Translations under genes and position numbers: made by a program
Notes under the pieces: generated by a model
Database searches by the model: none
Told to the model about the DNA's origin: nothing
What the model saw: the letters and a program-made list of their open reading frames with translations, nothing else
NCBI GenBank assembly: GCA_029856155.1
Contig: JAHQWL010000052.1
Location: 1 to 64,000, forward strand
Length of the DNA stretch: 64,000 nt
Source of the DNA: Promethearchaeia archaeon
GTDB taxonomy: Archaea > Asgardarchaeota > Lokiarchaeia > Sigyniarchaeales > SOKP01
Reading direction: 5' to 3'
Shown here: piece by piece, positions 8,875 through 18,898 of the stretch
Layout of the letters: every line of letters starts with the position of its first letter
Position numbering within the stretch: position 1 is the stretch's first letter

Positions 8875-10623
8875 ATGGGTAAATCAAAAGATAAAGAAAG
8901 ATCTCAATTTGAATTTAAAAGAGATCGGAAATTTTTTGAAAAAGAAGGGAGTTCGCGTGCAATTACTTCAGGCTCTCTCTATATGTTTTTTTCATTAATT
9001 AATTCGGGTTGTATCTGGATTTTTATTATTTTAGGAACGAATTGGCCGGGATTAACTTATTTTGGTTTAACAACTGCGATTAATGGGATTTTTAGCTTAA
9101 TTGGAATTGGAATTACCCGATATTTTATAGCAGAAATTAAAGCAGCCTTTGTTATAAATGAAGAACTTGGTCGGATTAAAGCTACAACATATTCAAAGTT
9201 ATTATTCATAATTGGTTTAGGTTTAGGATTAGTAATGATAGCGATTCCCTTTATTTTTGGGTTTTTCTTAACAAATAATTTGTTAAGAGAATGTATCTTC
9301 GCTTCTGGTTTTTCAACATTTTTAATATATGGTACTTATGTTTTTCAAATAGGATTAGAGATTAAAAACAGATATGATATAATTGCGTTTGCATCAATTT
9401 TTAATGGAATTTTTATTTTGCCATTAGGTATTATTTTTATTTCTTATGGTTTAGATCCTTTTTGGTTTGCATTTTATCCATATTTTAATCTAATTACATT
9501 AATTCTACTAATTTATTTCTTTAAGCGATTAACTCCGTATTCAGTTATCGAGATTTTTAGAGCAAGTCTAAGATCTCGAAACATGAGGAAAAGAGTTTCA
9601 CCTGAAGTTAGAGAACTTATTGAAAATTATCAAATTCTGATTTATATGAAAAATTCTATATATTCTATGATAACCAATATTCAGAATTCTAAATTTTTTG
9701 AATATATCTTATTCTTTATTGCTGCTGTATATTTGACAATTTTCACAGACACTTCATATCAAAATTTCGGTTTGAGTTTATTAACTGTTCTAATGGCTTA
9801 TGGAGCAGTAAAATCAGTGATTCTGTATTATTCTGCTCCTTTAAATATTGAAATTGCTGAAGCAACGGTTAAAAAAAGTCATGATACTATCGAGGAGTCA
9901 ATAAATGCATCTACACGAATTTCAAGTATTTTGGCTTTAGGGTTCTTAACAGCAATGGTCGCTCTATCTGAAGAAATATTACTTTACTTACATCATGATT
10001 TTTTTTACGAAGAGGGCGTTTTTAATAGTGATCTGTTTGTTATGGCACAAGTATTATTTATCTTGATTATTATTGGACAATTTCTTTATGGGTACTCGAC
10101 ATTATTTGGGAATGCTTTAATAGGTTCAGGCAACGCTGGTTTAGCCGCAATAGGTTTCTCTATAACGCTTCTAATAATACTTGTAACTTCTCCAATTTTT
10201 ATTTTCTTTTTTGGAATTTTAGGTATTGGTATTGTTATGCTAATTTCAGCACTATTTCTTTTGCCCTTTATTTTAATTCAACTTAAACGTAAACTCAATA
10301 TTAAATATAATTTCCGAATCTATAGATTAATCCCTAACTTAGTAATACTGCTTTTAATCTTGTTGCTATTTCCATTTAATAGCATTTTCAGCCTTATTGT
10401 TGGAATAATTATTAGTGCGGCTTTATATTTATTTCTAAATCCATTTTTTGGAGTATCTATTCCAGAAGATCTCCAGATGATAAATGATCTGTTTAATACA
10501 TTGAAATTAAAGTTTCTAGGGACTCTCATAGTAAACGGCATGAAAATTACTTACAATTTTAGCCCTTTAAACAAAGATAAAATTGTTCTTGAAGAAGATA
10601 GATTAATTTTAGTAAAAAAATAA
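8875..10623 (+). CDS. Oligosaccharide flippase-like (MATE/MOP superfamily) membrane protein
   Basis: 582 aa, about 14 hydrophobic segments, N-terminal 'SSRAITSGSLYMFFSLINSGCIWIFIILGTNW' typical of Wzx/MurJ-like flippases. Confidence 0.6.
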   Translation: MGKSKDKERSQFEFKRDRKFFEKEGSSRAITSGSLYMFFSLINSGCIWIFIILGTNWPGLTYFGLTTAINGIFSLIGIGITRYFIAEIKAAFVINEELGRIKATTYSKLLFIIGLGLGLVMIAIPFIFGFFLTNNLLRECIFASGFSTFLIYGTYVFQIGLEIKNRYDIIAFASIFNGIFILPLGIIFISYGLDPFWFAFYPYFNLITLILLIYFFKRLTPYSVIEIFRASLRSRNMRKRVSPEVRELIENYQILIYMKNSIYSMITNIQNSKFFEYILFFIAAVYLTIFTDTSYQNFGLSLLTVLMAYGAVKSVILYYSAPLNIEIAEATVKKSHDTIEESINASTRISSILALGFLTAMVALSEEILLYLHHDFFYEEGVFNSDLFVMAQVLFILIIIGQFLYGYSTLFGNALIGSGNAGLAAIGFSITLLIILVTSPIFIFFFGILGIGIVMLISALFLLPFILIQLKRKLNIKYNFRIYRLIPNLVILLLILLLFPFNSIFSLIVGIIISAALYLFLNPFFGVSIPEDLQMINDLFNTLKLKFLGTLIVNGMKITYNFSPLNKDKIVLEEDRLILVKK

Positions 10624-10629
10624 GAAAAA

Positions 10630-11418
10630 TTATTTTCTAAATTGATTAAAATCTGCTTTGCGCTTTTCTACAAAAGCATTTTTTCCTTCCATGGCTTCAT
10701 CAGTGTCATAATACATGGATAAGCCACCAACACCTAATTGAGTTATTCCTGTTACTCCATCAATTTCTGCTAAGAAAGCATACTTCAGCATTTTAAGAGC
10801 AGTAGGGCTCTTCTCTAATAATTCCTGGCACCATTGATCTATCTCTTCATCTAATTTCCCATACGGAACAACTGCGTTTACAAGTCCCATCTCTAATGCT
10901 TGTTGTGCTGTATATCGACGACATAAATACCATATTTCTTTAGCGCGTTTCACACCTACAGCACGCATTAAATCTCCTGTTCCATAGCCGGGATCAAATG
11001 AACCAACACGAGGACCTGCTTGTCCAAATTGTGCGTGTTCTGCGGCAATACTAAGATCACAATTAACATGCCATACATGCCCTCCTCCAATTGCATAACC
11101 ATTCACACGAGCTATGACAGGTTTAGGTAGCGTGCGGATTAAAAATGTGACCCGTTGCCAACCAACCTCTAGTGGTAATAATAGCTCTCCTTCATAACCC
11201 CCCTTCTCTCGAGTTGTTTGATCACCACCAGTACAAAAGGCTTTCTCACCAATTCCTGTAAAAACAATAACCCCAATTTCATTGTCCCAACATTGATCAA
11301 ATGCATCAATCAATTCATGAACAGCACGTAGATTGCATGCGTTATAACGTTGGGGTCTATTGATGGTTATTCGGGCAATTCTATCCTTTTTCTCAAAAAT
11401 AATTTCTTTATACTCCAT
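10630..11418 (-). CDS. Enoyl-CoA hydratase/isomerase family; BadI/MenB-like ring-active subgroup
   Basis: 'FCTGGDQTTREKGGYEG', 'PKPVIARVNGYAIGGGHVWHVNCDLSIAAEHAQFGQAGPRVGSFDPGYGTGDLMRAVGVKRAKEIWYLCRRYTAQQALEMGLVN', C-terminal 'YYDTDEAMEGKNAFVEKRKADF'. Confidence 0.85.
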   Translation of the reverse strand: MEYKEIIFEKKDRIARITINRPQRYNACNLRAVHELIDAFDQCWDNEIGVIVFTGIGEKAFCTGGDQTTREKGGYEGELLLPLEVGWQRVTFLIRTLPKPVIARVNGYAIGGGHVWHVNCDLSIAAEHAQFGQAGPRVGSFDPGYGTGDLMRAVGVKRAKEIWYLCRRYTAQQALEMGLVNAVVPYGKLDEEIDQWCQELLEKSPTALKMLKYAFLAEIDGVTGITQLGVGGLSMYYDTDEAMEGKNAFVEKRKADFNQFRK

Positions 11419-11645
11419 TTTTATATCCCTCTTTTTTTTTAATAATTTAATTTCTAATGATTTATCCTTAAATTGAGCTAAATATATTATTTTTGGTTTT
11501 TTAAACTTTTAAAATAGTAAACTGATGAATTTAGTAATTTGATCGTGAAATTCTTGTTTCACGAAATTTAAATCTAAAATTTTGATAATTTTTTAAGTTT
11601 TTCCTCTGCAGAAAAGATAAATAAATTGTTTTTTTTGAAGAAATC

Positions 11646-12173
11646 CTAAAAAATCAATTTTTGTTTAATCTCTTGGACCATTTTCTGTCCTTCATTATTT
11701 ATCTCAGTTATTAATTCTCTTAAAATTTCATTAATAGCAATTCCACTCAATTCACATGAAATATATAATAACGAGAGTATTTGTTTAGCTAAAACACGGA
11801 TATTTTTAATGTCACTAACGGGGATTCTAATACCAAGCGCTTTCAAATCCATATGTGTCTCTTTTTCTTGTTGTCGTATTGTAATTAAGATATCATTTTT
11901 TCTTCCCTTCCATTCTTCGGTAATTGCCCTTAGAGATAATAAATATCTTTTAGTAGGGCTTCCGATTCCCATAACATCCCTTGCAAATTCAAGAGGTTGA
12001 GAGTTTCGCACTGTTTTCAGGCCAAATGTTCTGTTAACCTTATAATTCTTATCTAATGTAGTTTTCATCTTTGAAATTTCGTCTGTTAACTGTTCAATTT
12101 TTAGAGATAATTTCTCAAATTTCTTTAGGAAGGTTTCTTCAGTGCTGGGTTTAAAATTACTCATATCAAACAC
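11646..12173 (-). CDS. Hypothetical protein with N-terminal coiled coil
   Basis: 175-aa ORF; 'FLKKFEKLSLKIEQLTDEISKMKTTLDKN' heptad-like. Confidence 0.5.
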   Translation of the reverse strand: MFDMSNFKPSTEETFLKKFEKLSLKIEQLTDEISKMKTTLDKNYKVNRTFGLKTVRNSQPLEFARDVMGIGSPTKRYLLSLRAITEEWKGRKNDILITIRQQEKETHMDLKALGIRIPVSDIKNIRVLAKQILSLLYISCELSGIAINEILRELITEINNEGQKMVQEIKQKLIF

Positions 12174-12325
12174 TAATTAGAAATTAAATATTATACTTTT
12201 TGAATTAGTGTTTAATAAAACTAATTATTAAACTATTAATCTATGAGAAATTTGTAATTTTTTTTGAATTAGTATAATATATAAAAAAAAAGCGAGTTTA
12301 ACAAAACTCTTGAGATTTATTTTAT

Positions 12326-13588
12326 TTAATAATTTAAATCTTTTTCTGGTTCATTATTATTTTTTTCCTTAAAACCTTCTTCTTTGGAATTAGCTGGATA
12401 TTTGTCTTCAATTGTTTTGCTTTCTTCAGTAATTGATTCAGGTTCTTCAATAGTAGATTCGGGGAATATTACTTCCTTTAATTTAACCTTACCCTCTTTT
12501 TTTGCTTTTAACTTCCCTTCAGAATATTTCATGATTTCATATAATCCTATTATTATTAGAAGGAGTACGAAAAATCCTAATACCGCAATATTTTTTACTA
12601 GATTAATAAGATCATTATCTATATTGTCAGCAAACCATTGAATCCAAGGAATTTGAATACCACTTAAAAGATCATACGGAAAATAATGTATAAATTCATA
12701 TGTTACCTTAGAGAGAATTAACCAGATAATTACTGTATCTAGCTCGAACCTTTTTAGCCTTTTGCTTAATAATTCTGCTTGTGAACCCATAAGAGTACTT
12801 AGAGTATAAAATATAATAAGCAAGTCTGGAATGATCATAGTAAGATAAGCCCAAATTGGACCAAAACCTTCAGTTTTTGTAGGAGTTAGACCAAGATAGA
12901 TTTTTATAACCAGAAATAGTGTATAGAAAGAAACCAATATTGCGAATATTCCAAACCATCCATTAAAGACTTTATGAAACTTATATGCAACAATTGTAAT
13001 TGCAAGTCCAATAAGAATAGCACCAACAAGGATATATACTCCATTTAAATACCACGGCATTGGTGCGTCACTAATAACTGAAAAATCGAATAATTTAGGT
13101 GCTATAATGAAGAGATATAAGAAAAAGATGGACGCAGCTAAACCTCCAATAAAAATAAGGGTTCTTATAAAAGGCTTTGCTTTTACTGTTTTTAAAGCTT
13201 GTTTATCTACTCTTCTCCCTATTAAAAAGCACCCATATAAAATAAACCAAGATGTAAAGAGGAAATAGGTAATAACTGAAATGATAAATAAAAGTATTAG
13301 AACAATTGAAATTAATGCCATAATTGGTAAGGAGACAAGTAAAAATAAAATAATCTTCCATGGAGGGTACTCAAAAATGCTTCTCTTAGAAATAAGAGAG
13401 AGCAAAAATAAGAACATTAAAAATACTAAAAACGGAAAAAAGATAATGATACCAATTAAAGAAACAACGGGATTGGGATAAGGAACTAAAGCCACTCCTA
13501 TTAATAGCCAAATTCCGACAGCTAATAACCGCCAATTCTTAGCTAATTTTTTTATATTCTCAATAAAATCCATAAAAAAATAGTCCAA
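12326..13588 (-). CDS. Multi-pass membrane protein, unknown function
   Basis: 420 aa, many hydrophobic segments and an acidic/Ser C-terminal tail (ESTIEEPESITEESKTIEDKYPANSKEEGF). Confidence 0.55.
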   Translation of the reverse strand: MDYFFMDFIENIKKLAKNWRLLAVGIWLLIGVALVPYPNPVVSLIGIIIFFPFLVFLMFLFLLSLISKRSIFEYPPWKIILFLLVSLPIMALISIVLILLFIISVITYFLFTSWFILYGCFLIGRRVDKQALKTVKAKPFIRTLIFIGGLAASIFFLYLFIIAPKLFDFSVISDAPMPWYLNGVYILVGAILIGLAITIVAYKFHKVFNGWFGIFAILVSFYTLFLVIKIYLGLTPTKTEGFGPIWAYLTMIIPDLLIIFYTLSTLMGSQAELLSKRLKRFELDTVIIWLILSKVTYEFIHYFPYDLLSGIQIPWIQWFADNIDNDLINLVKNIAVLGFFVLLLIIIGLYEIMKYSEGKLKAKKEGKVKLKEVIFPESTIEEPESITEESKTIEDKYPANSKEEGFKEKNNNEPEKDLNY

Positions 13589-13636
13589 TTAAATGTATTT
13601 AAAATTTTCTTATTTAATATCAGAATTTTTAATATA

Positions 13637-14440
13637 TTAAAATATAAAGTCAGTTAGGCTTTTTTGTTTATTAAAACTACGATAGGATAACCCAAATTTC
13701 TTTTTTATATTATTCGCACTTTCTGGGGCAAAACCTTGAAAGTGATTATTTACAATAATAAAAATTTCATAGATATTTGAGATTTTCACTAAGTTTTGAA
13801 TCTTCTTATAAAGGTTATTTATTGCTTCTTTTTGATCTCTTCGAATTCGGTTAAAAACCGTGAGTTCTCTATCTCCAATTAACCTTATATAATAAAAAAT
13901 TTGATTTTGCATATAATATGGGGTAATATCTGGCATATAAGTGGTTCCGAATATTACATTTTTTCCATCGATAAAATTTGAAAGAATATCAGGTTTAAAC
14001 CAAGAATTATCTCTTAGTTCAACTATGTATTTATTCTCAGATGGAAGTTTCTTGAATAAATAATTGAATTGTTCTAAATGTTTCTCTGAAAATTTAAACC
14101 ATGGTGGAAATTGAAGAAGAAATCCAAAAATTTTTCCTTGTAATGATTTAATCCTACTAAAAAAGTCAAGAATCCTTTGGTTTATTTCAGAATTATTAAA
14201 GTCATGTGTTATTTTTTGCCATAGTTTAACAACAAAACGAAAATGTTCTGGGACGCGGTTATACCAGTTAATTACCATATTTTCAGACGGTAAGTTATAG
14301 AATGTTGAATTGATTTCCACAATATTGAAATAATTGGAAAAAAATTCTAATTGATGGGATTTTTCCAACTTTTTTGGGTAGAATGGACCAGACCAATCTT
14401 TGTAATCCCATCCAGCTGTTCCAATTGTAATTTTAACCAT
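13637..14440 (-). CDS. DUF72 (YecE-like) family protein
   Basis: 'KITIGTAGWDYKDWSGPFYPKKLEKSHQLEFFSNYFNIVEINSTFYNLPSENMVINWYNRVPEHFRFVVKLWQKITHD' is the DUF72 N-terminal signature. Confidence 0.92.
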   Translation of the reverse strand: MVKITIGTAGWDYKDWSGPFYPKKLEKSHQLEFFSNYFNIVEINSTFYNLPSENMVINWYNRVPEHFRFVVKLWQKITHDFNNSEINQRILDFFSRIKSLQGKIFGFLLQFPPWFKFSEKHLEQFNYLFKKLPSENKYIVELRDNSWFKPDILSNFIDGKNVIFGTTYMPDITPYYMQNQIFYYIRLIGDRELTVFNRIRRDQKEAINNLYKKIQNLVKISNIYEIFIIVNNHFQGFAPESANNIKKKFGLSYRSFNKQKSLTDFIF

Positions 14441-14568
14441 TTAATAAAAATTAAACATTATGTTATTTTAATGATTCAATATTTTCTTAAACTGAAATAA
14501 TTAATTTTTATACATTATAATTTTTACTTTAAATTATAACAAAAATTCAATAAGAAGGTGATGGAAAA

Positions 14569-15276
14569 ATTTCAATCGACTGGATTAAAGCTGAGGAAAG
14601 ACCAGATAAGAAATTATCCATAGAAGGAAAATTTTTATTAGAACTTAGATCTAAAATTAAAGAATTAGAACTAGAATTGGAGAAAAATCAACAGAAATTA
14701 AATAAAACTGTACGTGTATTAAATGAAACTAAAGACAAGTTAGCTGGTCGTGAAAGAAGTTTAACAGAGCTCACAGAAAGAAAATCTACGGCTAGAAAAT
14801 CTTTAGATGAAATTAAACAAGAAAAATTACAGATAGATATTGAACTTGCTAAAGTGGCATCTGATAAATCAAATATAAATGAGAAACTCACTGAAGCAAT
14901 AGAAAAAATTACGCATCTGGAAAGTCAATTAAATCTCAACGTTGAAAAATCATCTCGGTTTGAACAAAAAATTTTAGAAAAGGATAAAGAATTTCAAAAA
15001 AAAGAAGAAGAGATGTTGAATAGAGCTAATGAACTTTTAAAAAAAGATGAAGAAATCCAACACCTTCATATTCAAATTGAGGATCTAAAGAAGAAATTAA
15101 ATGATGAAATAAAATTGAATGATAAGCAAATTAAAAAATTTAAAGCGTTTGAAGCTCAAATGTCTGAAGCCATAAACGCTAAAAAAACAATTGAAAAAAT
15201 TAAGCAATTAATAGAGGTTAAGGGGTTTTTATCTGATAAAGAACTTGAACCGCTACTTAATGAAAAAAAAGATTAA
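14569..15276 (+). CDS. Coiled-coil protein, paralog 1; start codon apparently ATT
   Basis: Frame from 14569 reads I/M-SIDWIKAEERPDKKLSIEGKFLLELRSKIKELELELEK, aligning with paralog 2 (MAIDWAKAEEKPDKKLSIEGKVLLDLRSKINNLEKQL); no ATG/GTG/TTG between the upstream TAA (14551) and this homology. The track start (TTG 14677) is internal. Confidence 0.7.
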   Translation: MSIDWIKAEERPDKKLSIEGKFLLELRSKIKELELELEKNQQKLNKTVRVLNETKDKLAGRERSLTELTERKSTARKSLDEIKQEKLQIDIELAKVASDKSNINEKLTEAIEKITHLESQLNLNVEKSSRFEQKILEKDKEFQKKEEEMLNRANELLKKDEEIQHLHIQIEDLKKKLNDEIKLNDKQIKKFKAFEAQMSEAINAKKTIEKIKQLIEVKGFLSDKELEPLLNEKKD

Positions 15277-15401
15277 TACTCATGTGTTCTATTTAAATTC
15301 AATTATTTTAATGTAAAATTTATAAATAATCAATTTTAAAAACATAAATATATAGCAATATAAAAATATAAATATCAAATATAAAATAGTGGTGAAAGAA
15401 T

Positions 15402-16133
15402 TTGGCAATAGATTGGGCAAAAGCAGAGGAAAAACCCGATAAAAAATTATCTATTGAGGGTAAAGTGTTATTAGATCTCAGATCTAAAATAAATAATTTA
15501 GAAAAACAATTAAGTCAAAAAACAAAAGATTTGGAAAGAACTACAGAAGATTTAAAAACAACTAAGGAAAAATTCACCGAAACTGAGAAAAAATTAACTG
15601 CTTTAAATGAGAATTTTTCTACATCACATAAAGATTTTGAGAGAATAAAAGAAGAGAAGCTGTATGCAGATGCCGAACTTAACAAACTAAGATCAGTAAA
15701 ATCAAATTTAGATACTAAACTAGCTGAATCTAATTCCAAGATTACAGAATTAGAAAATAAATTAAAGGAGTCCACTATAAAAATCGAGAGCTTAGAAGAG
15801 GAGAAAAATGATTTTAAGGCCAATTTAGAAAAAGAGAGAGAAAAACTCAAAGATAATCTTCAACAAAGAGAAAATGAAATTGAGAGCCTTAAAAAAGATT
15901 TACAAAAATCAAGATCAGATAAGTATGTAGAATCCGAAAGTCTAAAAGAAGAAATAACGGTAAAAGAAGATGAAATTAAAACGTTAAATCAAAAAGTTAC
16001 TTCACTTGAGGAGACAATTTCAGAAGCTAAATTAGCACCCCAACTCATCGAAAGTATCAAGGATATTATGATTAATAAAGGATTCCTCTCAGATAGAGAG
16101 TTTGACGCTTTATTAGAAAATAAAGAAATTTAG
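15402..16133 (+). CDS. Coiled-coil protein, paralog 2
   Basis: Long heptad-rich ORF; conserved N-terminal 'IDWAKAEEKPDKKLSIEGK' and C-terminal 'GFLSDREFDALLE' shared with paralog 1. Confidence 0.75.
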   Translation: MAIDWAKAEEKPDKKLSIEGKVLLDLRSKINNLEKQLSQKTKDLERTTEDLKTTKEKFTETEKKLTALNENFSTSHKDFERIKEEKLYADAELNKLRSVKSNLDTKLAESNSKITELENKLKESTIKIESLEEEKNDFKANLEKEREKLKDNLQQRENEIESLKKDLQKSRSDKYVESESLKEEITVKEDEIKTLNQKVTSLEETISEAKLAPQLIESIKDIMINKGFLSDREFDALLENKEI

Positions 16134-16158
16134 AATAACATTTCTTTCTATTATTAGA

Positions 16159-17253
16159 ATGGTTAAATTAATTTGGCAAAACAAAAAAGAGAATACTTTT
16201 AAATCAGAAGATCTAAAAAAATATATTCCTACTTTTTTTAAAACTTTCGAATATCATTCATTTAGTGATAAGGAAAAACTAGAAGGATTTAGAAATCCTC
16301 AATTCCGGTCGAACAAATTATTTTGGGGAAACAATTTAGAAGTATTATATTATTTATTAAACAATTTTGAAGATAAAATTGATTTAATATATATTGACCC
16401 TCCATTCTTTTCTGGAACTAATTATCAGATAAAAATTAAGGAAAATGACAAATTCTATGATTCTATCGCATATTATGATCATTGGGGTAATGATTTAGAC
16501 TCATACTTGCAAATGTTGTATGAAAGAATATTATTATTTAAGCAAATTATGTCAAAAACGGGTTTACTTTTTATCCACTCCGATTGGCATGCTAATCATT
16601 ACATACGACTGATTTTAGATGAAGTTTTTGGAGAAAATAAGTTTGTTAATAATATTGTTTGGTATTATTACAATAAGTATTCAGCTGGAAAGAAAAATCT
16701 TCCAAGAGCCCATGATACGATTTTGGTATATTCTAATTCTAGTAAGTACACTTTTAATGAATTAAGAATTCCTCGTAAAAGACCTAGAAAACAGTTGATG
16801 AGAGTAAATGTAGAGGGCGTATTAAAGAACGTGAAAGATAAGAATGGACATGTTAGATATCGGACAGTAAAAGATAAAAAACTTGATGATGTATGGAAAA
16901 TACCTTGTTTACAACCAGCCTCAAAGGAATGGACAGGGTTTCCTAATCAAAAACATCATAGTTTACTCGAGAGAATTATTAAATTGGGTTCCAATGAAGG
17001 AGATTTAATTGCTGATTTTTTTTGTGGCTCTGGAACAACTTTAGCTGTAGCTGAAAAATTGAAGAGGAGATGGATTGGATGTGATAATTCAGAGTATTCA
17101 ATATATTTGACCAGAAATAGGATTTTAGATTACCAAAATACGGCACAAAAATTTTATCCATTTGAAATTCTTACAACTATAGATACAAATAAAAATGCTA
17201 TAATCAAATCTGGATTTTTTCAAAAAGAGATTTCAATAAAAAGAAAGAAATAA
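16159..17253 (+). CDS. Site-specific DNA methyltransferase (N4/N6 amino-methyltransferase type)
   Basis: 'KIDLIYIDPPFFSGTNYQ' (catalytic DPPF) upstream of 'GDLIADFFCGSGTTLAVAEKLKRRWIGCD' (SAM-binding motif I); order IV then I is beta-like. Confidence 0.92.
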   Translation: MVKLIWQNKKENTFKSEDLKKYIPTFFKTFEYHSFSDKEKLEGFRNPQFRSNKLFWGNNLEVLYYLLNNFEDKIDLIYIDPPFFSGTNYQIKIKENDKFYDSIAYYDHWGNDLDSYLQMLYERILLFKQIMSKTGLLFIHSDWHANHYIRLILDEVFGENKFVNNIVWYYYNKYSAGKKNLPRAHDTILVYSNSSKYTFNELRIPRKRPRKQLMRVNVEGVLKNVKDKNGHVRYRTVKDKKLDDVWKIPCLQPASKEWTGFPNQKHHSLLERIIKLGSNEGDLIADFFCGSGTTLAVAEKLKRRWIGCDNSEYSIYLTRNRILDYQNTAQKFYPFEILTTIDTNKNAIIKSGFFQKEISIKRKK

Positions 17254-17350
17254 ATTTTTAGATTTGTATTTATTCTTATTTTACAAGAGAGTGAAGAATA
17301 GTTCTCTTTTTCATTATTATTATTAAAATATAGCATAACGTGATGATAAA

Positions 17351-18898
17351 TTGACGATTTTAAAAGCAATTAAAGATGAAAAAATCAGAGATTGGAAAAA
17401 ATCATCAATTGAACGTCATGATCTATATAACTTTGAATCAAAAATAGATTATACTTTGGAAATAACCGAAAAAAAAAAAACCTCATACCTACTTGCTACA
17501 TATTTCTTTATTCCGAGTTCTCTACAGATAAATAGGGATTCATATAGTAAAGAGCAATTTTTTTCAGATATAAACAATCGAATAAGGTTTAAAACCCCTA
17601 AAATGTCAATAGAGGGAATATTAGATGAGTTAAATGAGCTTTCCCCCATGACCACTATCCTAAAATCAATGAAAGTTATTGAATATGGGAAATTTAGTAG
17701 TGATATAATAACAAAAATTCAAAGAGAATTATGCTTACTTGCAGATATAATAAAAGTCTCTTTAAGAGATCAATTTAATTATATTCAGAATAATTATAAC
17801 GAGTTAAAAAAACCATATCATATACCCGATCTGATAAATAATAACATCGAATCGATAAAAAAATTACAAAGGAAACTGGAATTGATGGGAAATAGATTTT
17901 TAATGGCCCAAATTCCTATAAAGCTACGTGAGTCATTTCAATTTGCTGGTGAATATATTAGTTTACAGATTGAAAAGTGGCTTACAAGACTTTTAAAAGC
18001 TTTTGAAGATAAAGTTAATCAAGAGATCAAAATAAGTATAATCGAACTAATTGAAAAAGAACAAGAGCATCGTGAACATTTAAAGAGCGCATTAATCATT
18101 CTTGAAAATAATAATAATGAAACTTTTTCTTACCAGGAAGGGATTATGAAAAAATACGTTCAAAGTGTTTTATATTTAGAAAAAAAGAAAAAAGATCCAA
18201 AATCACAGTCATTAGAAATATTTTATTCTATAGCTGCTGGAGTTGCAATGTTTTTTTCATTATTTTTTGGCTTCTTAATCCTTTCATTCTTGCCCAAGTA
18301 TTCTATTCCCTTTATTATTGCTACAGTTGTAATTTATATGCTGAAAGATCGAATTAAAGATAATATTCGGGGAGTTTCACAGAAAGCAGTAGGATCAATG
18401 TTTCCCGATCAGCGTATTGATTTTGTAGATGGGTTTAATAAAGAAAAGATTGGAAAAAGTAAAGAAATTGTGAATTTTAAAAATAAAGATAAGATTCCTC
18501 CGGAAATTTTAAGAATTAGGAGATCGAGCAATATTAGTTCGATAGAAGAAAGAGGTAAACCAGAGGAAGTTATTCTTTATGAGAAAAAAATAACGCTATT
18601 TAACAATAAAATAAAGCAATTCCATACTAGAAGAAAAAATATATCTGATGTTATTCGTTTTAATGTTAGAGGTTTTTTAAGATATGCTGACGACCCAATT
18701 CAATTTTTATCAAAATGGAATAGTGATAAAAAGAAAATTGAAAATATCCCCGTTTCAAAAGTATATCATCTAAATCTTATTTTAAAGTTAACATCATTTA
18801 AAGGAAAGAAAGTAAATAAAATCTATTATAAAAAGTTTAGAGTTATACTTGATCAACAAGGGATTAAAAGAGTTTTGGAGCCTGAATTTCATTTATAA
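17351..18898 (+). CDS. Hypothetical protein with central hydrophobic hairpin
   Basis: 515 aa; 'YSIAAGVAMFFSLFFGFLILSFLPKYSIPFIIATVVIYMLKDRIKDNIR' looks like two TM helices between soluble regions. Confidence 0.6.
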   Translation: MTILKAIKDEKIRDWKKSSIERHDLYNFESKIDYTLEITEKKKTSYLLATYFFIPSSLQINRDSYSKEQFFSDINNRIRFKTPKMSIEGILDELNELSPMTTILKSMKVIEYGKFSSDIITKIQRELCLLADIIKVSLRDQFNYIQNNYNELKKPYHIPDLINNNIESIKKLQRKLELMGNRFLMAQIPIKLRESFQFAGEYISLQIEKWLTRLLKAFEDKVNQEIKISIIELIEKEQEHREHLKSALIILENNNNETFSYQEGIMKKYVQSVLYLEKKKKDPKSQSLEIFYSIAAGVAMFFSLFFGFLILSFLPKYSIPFIIATVVIYMLKDRIKDNIRGVSQKAVGSMFPDQRIDFVDGFNKEKIGKSKEIVNFKNKDKIPPEILRIRRSSNISSIEERGKPEEVILYEKKITLFNNKIKQFHTRRKNISDVIRFNVRGFLRYADDPIQFLSKWNSDKKKIENIPVSKVYHLNLILKLTSFKGKKVNKIYYKKFRVILDQQGIKRVLEPEFHL

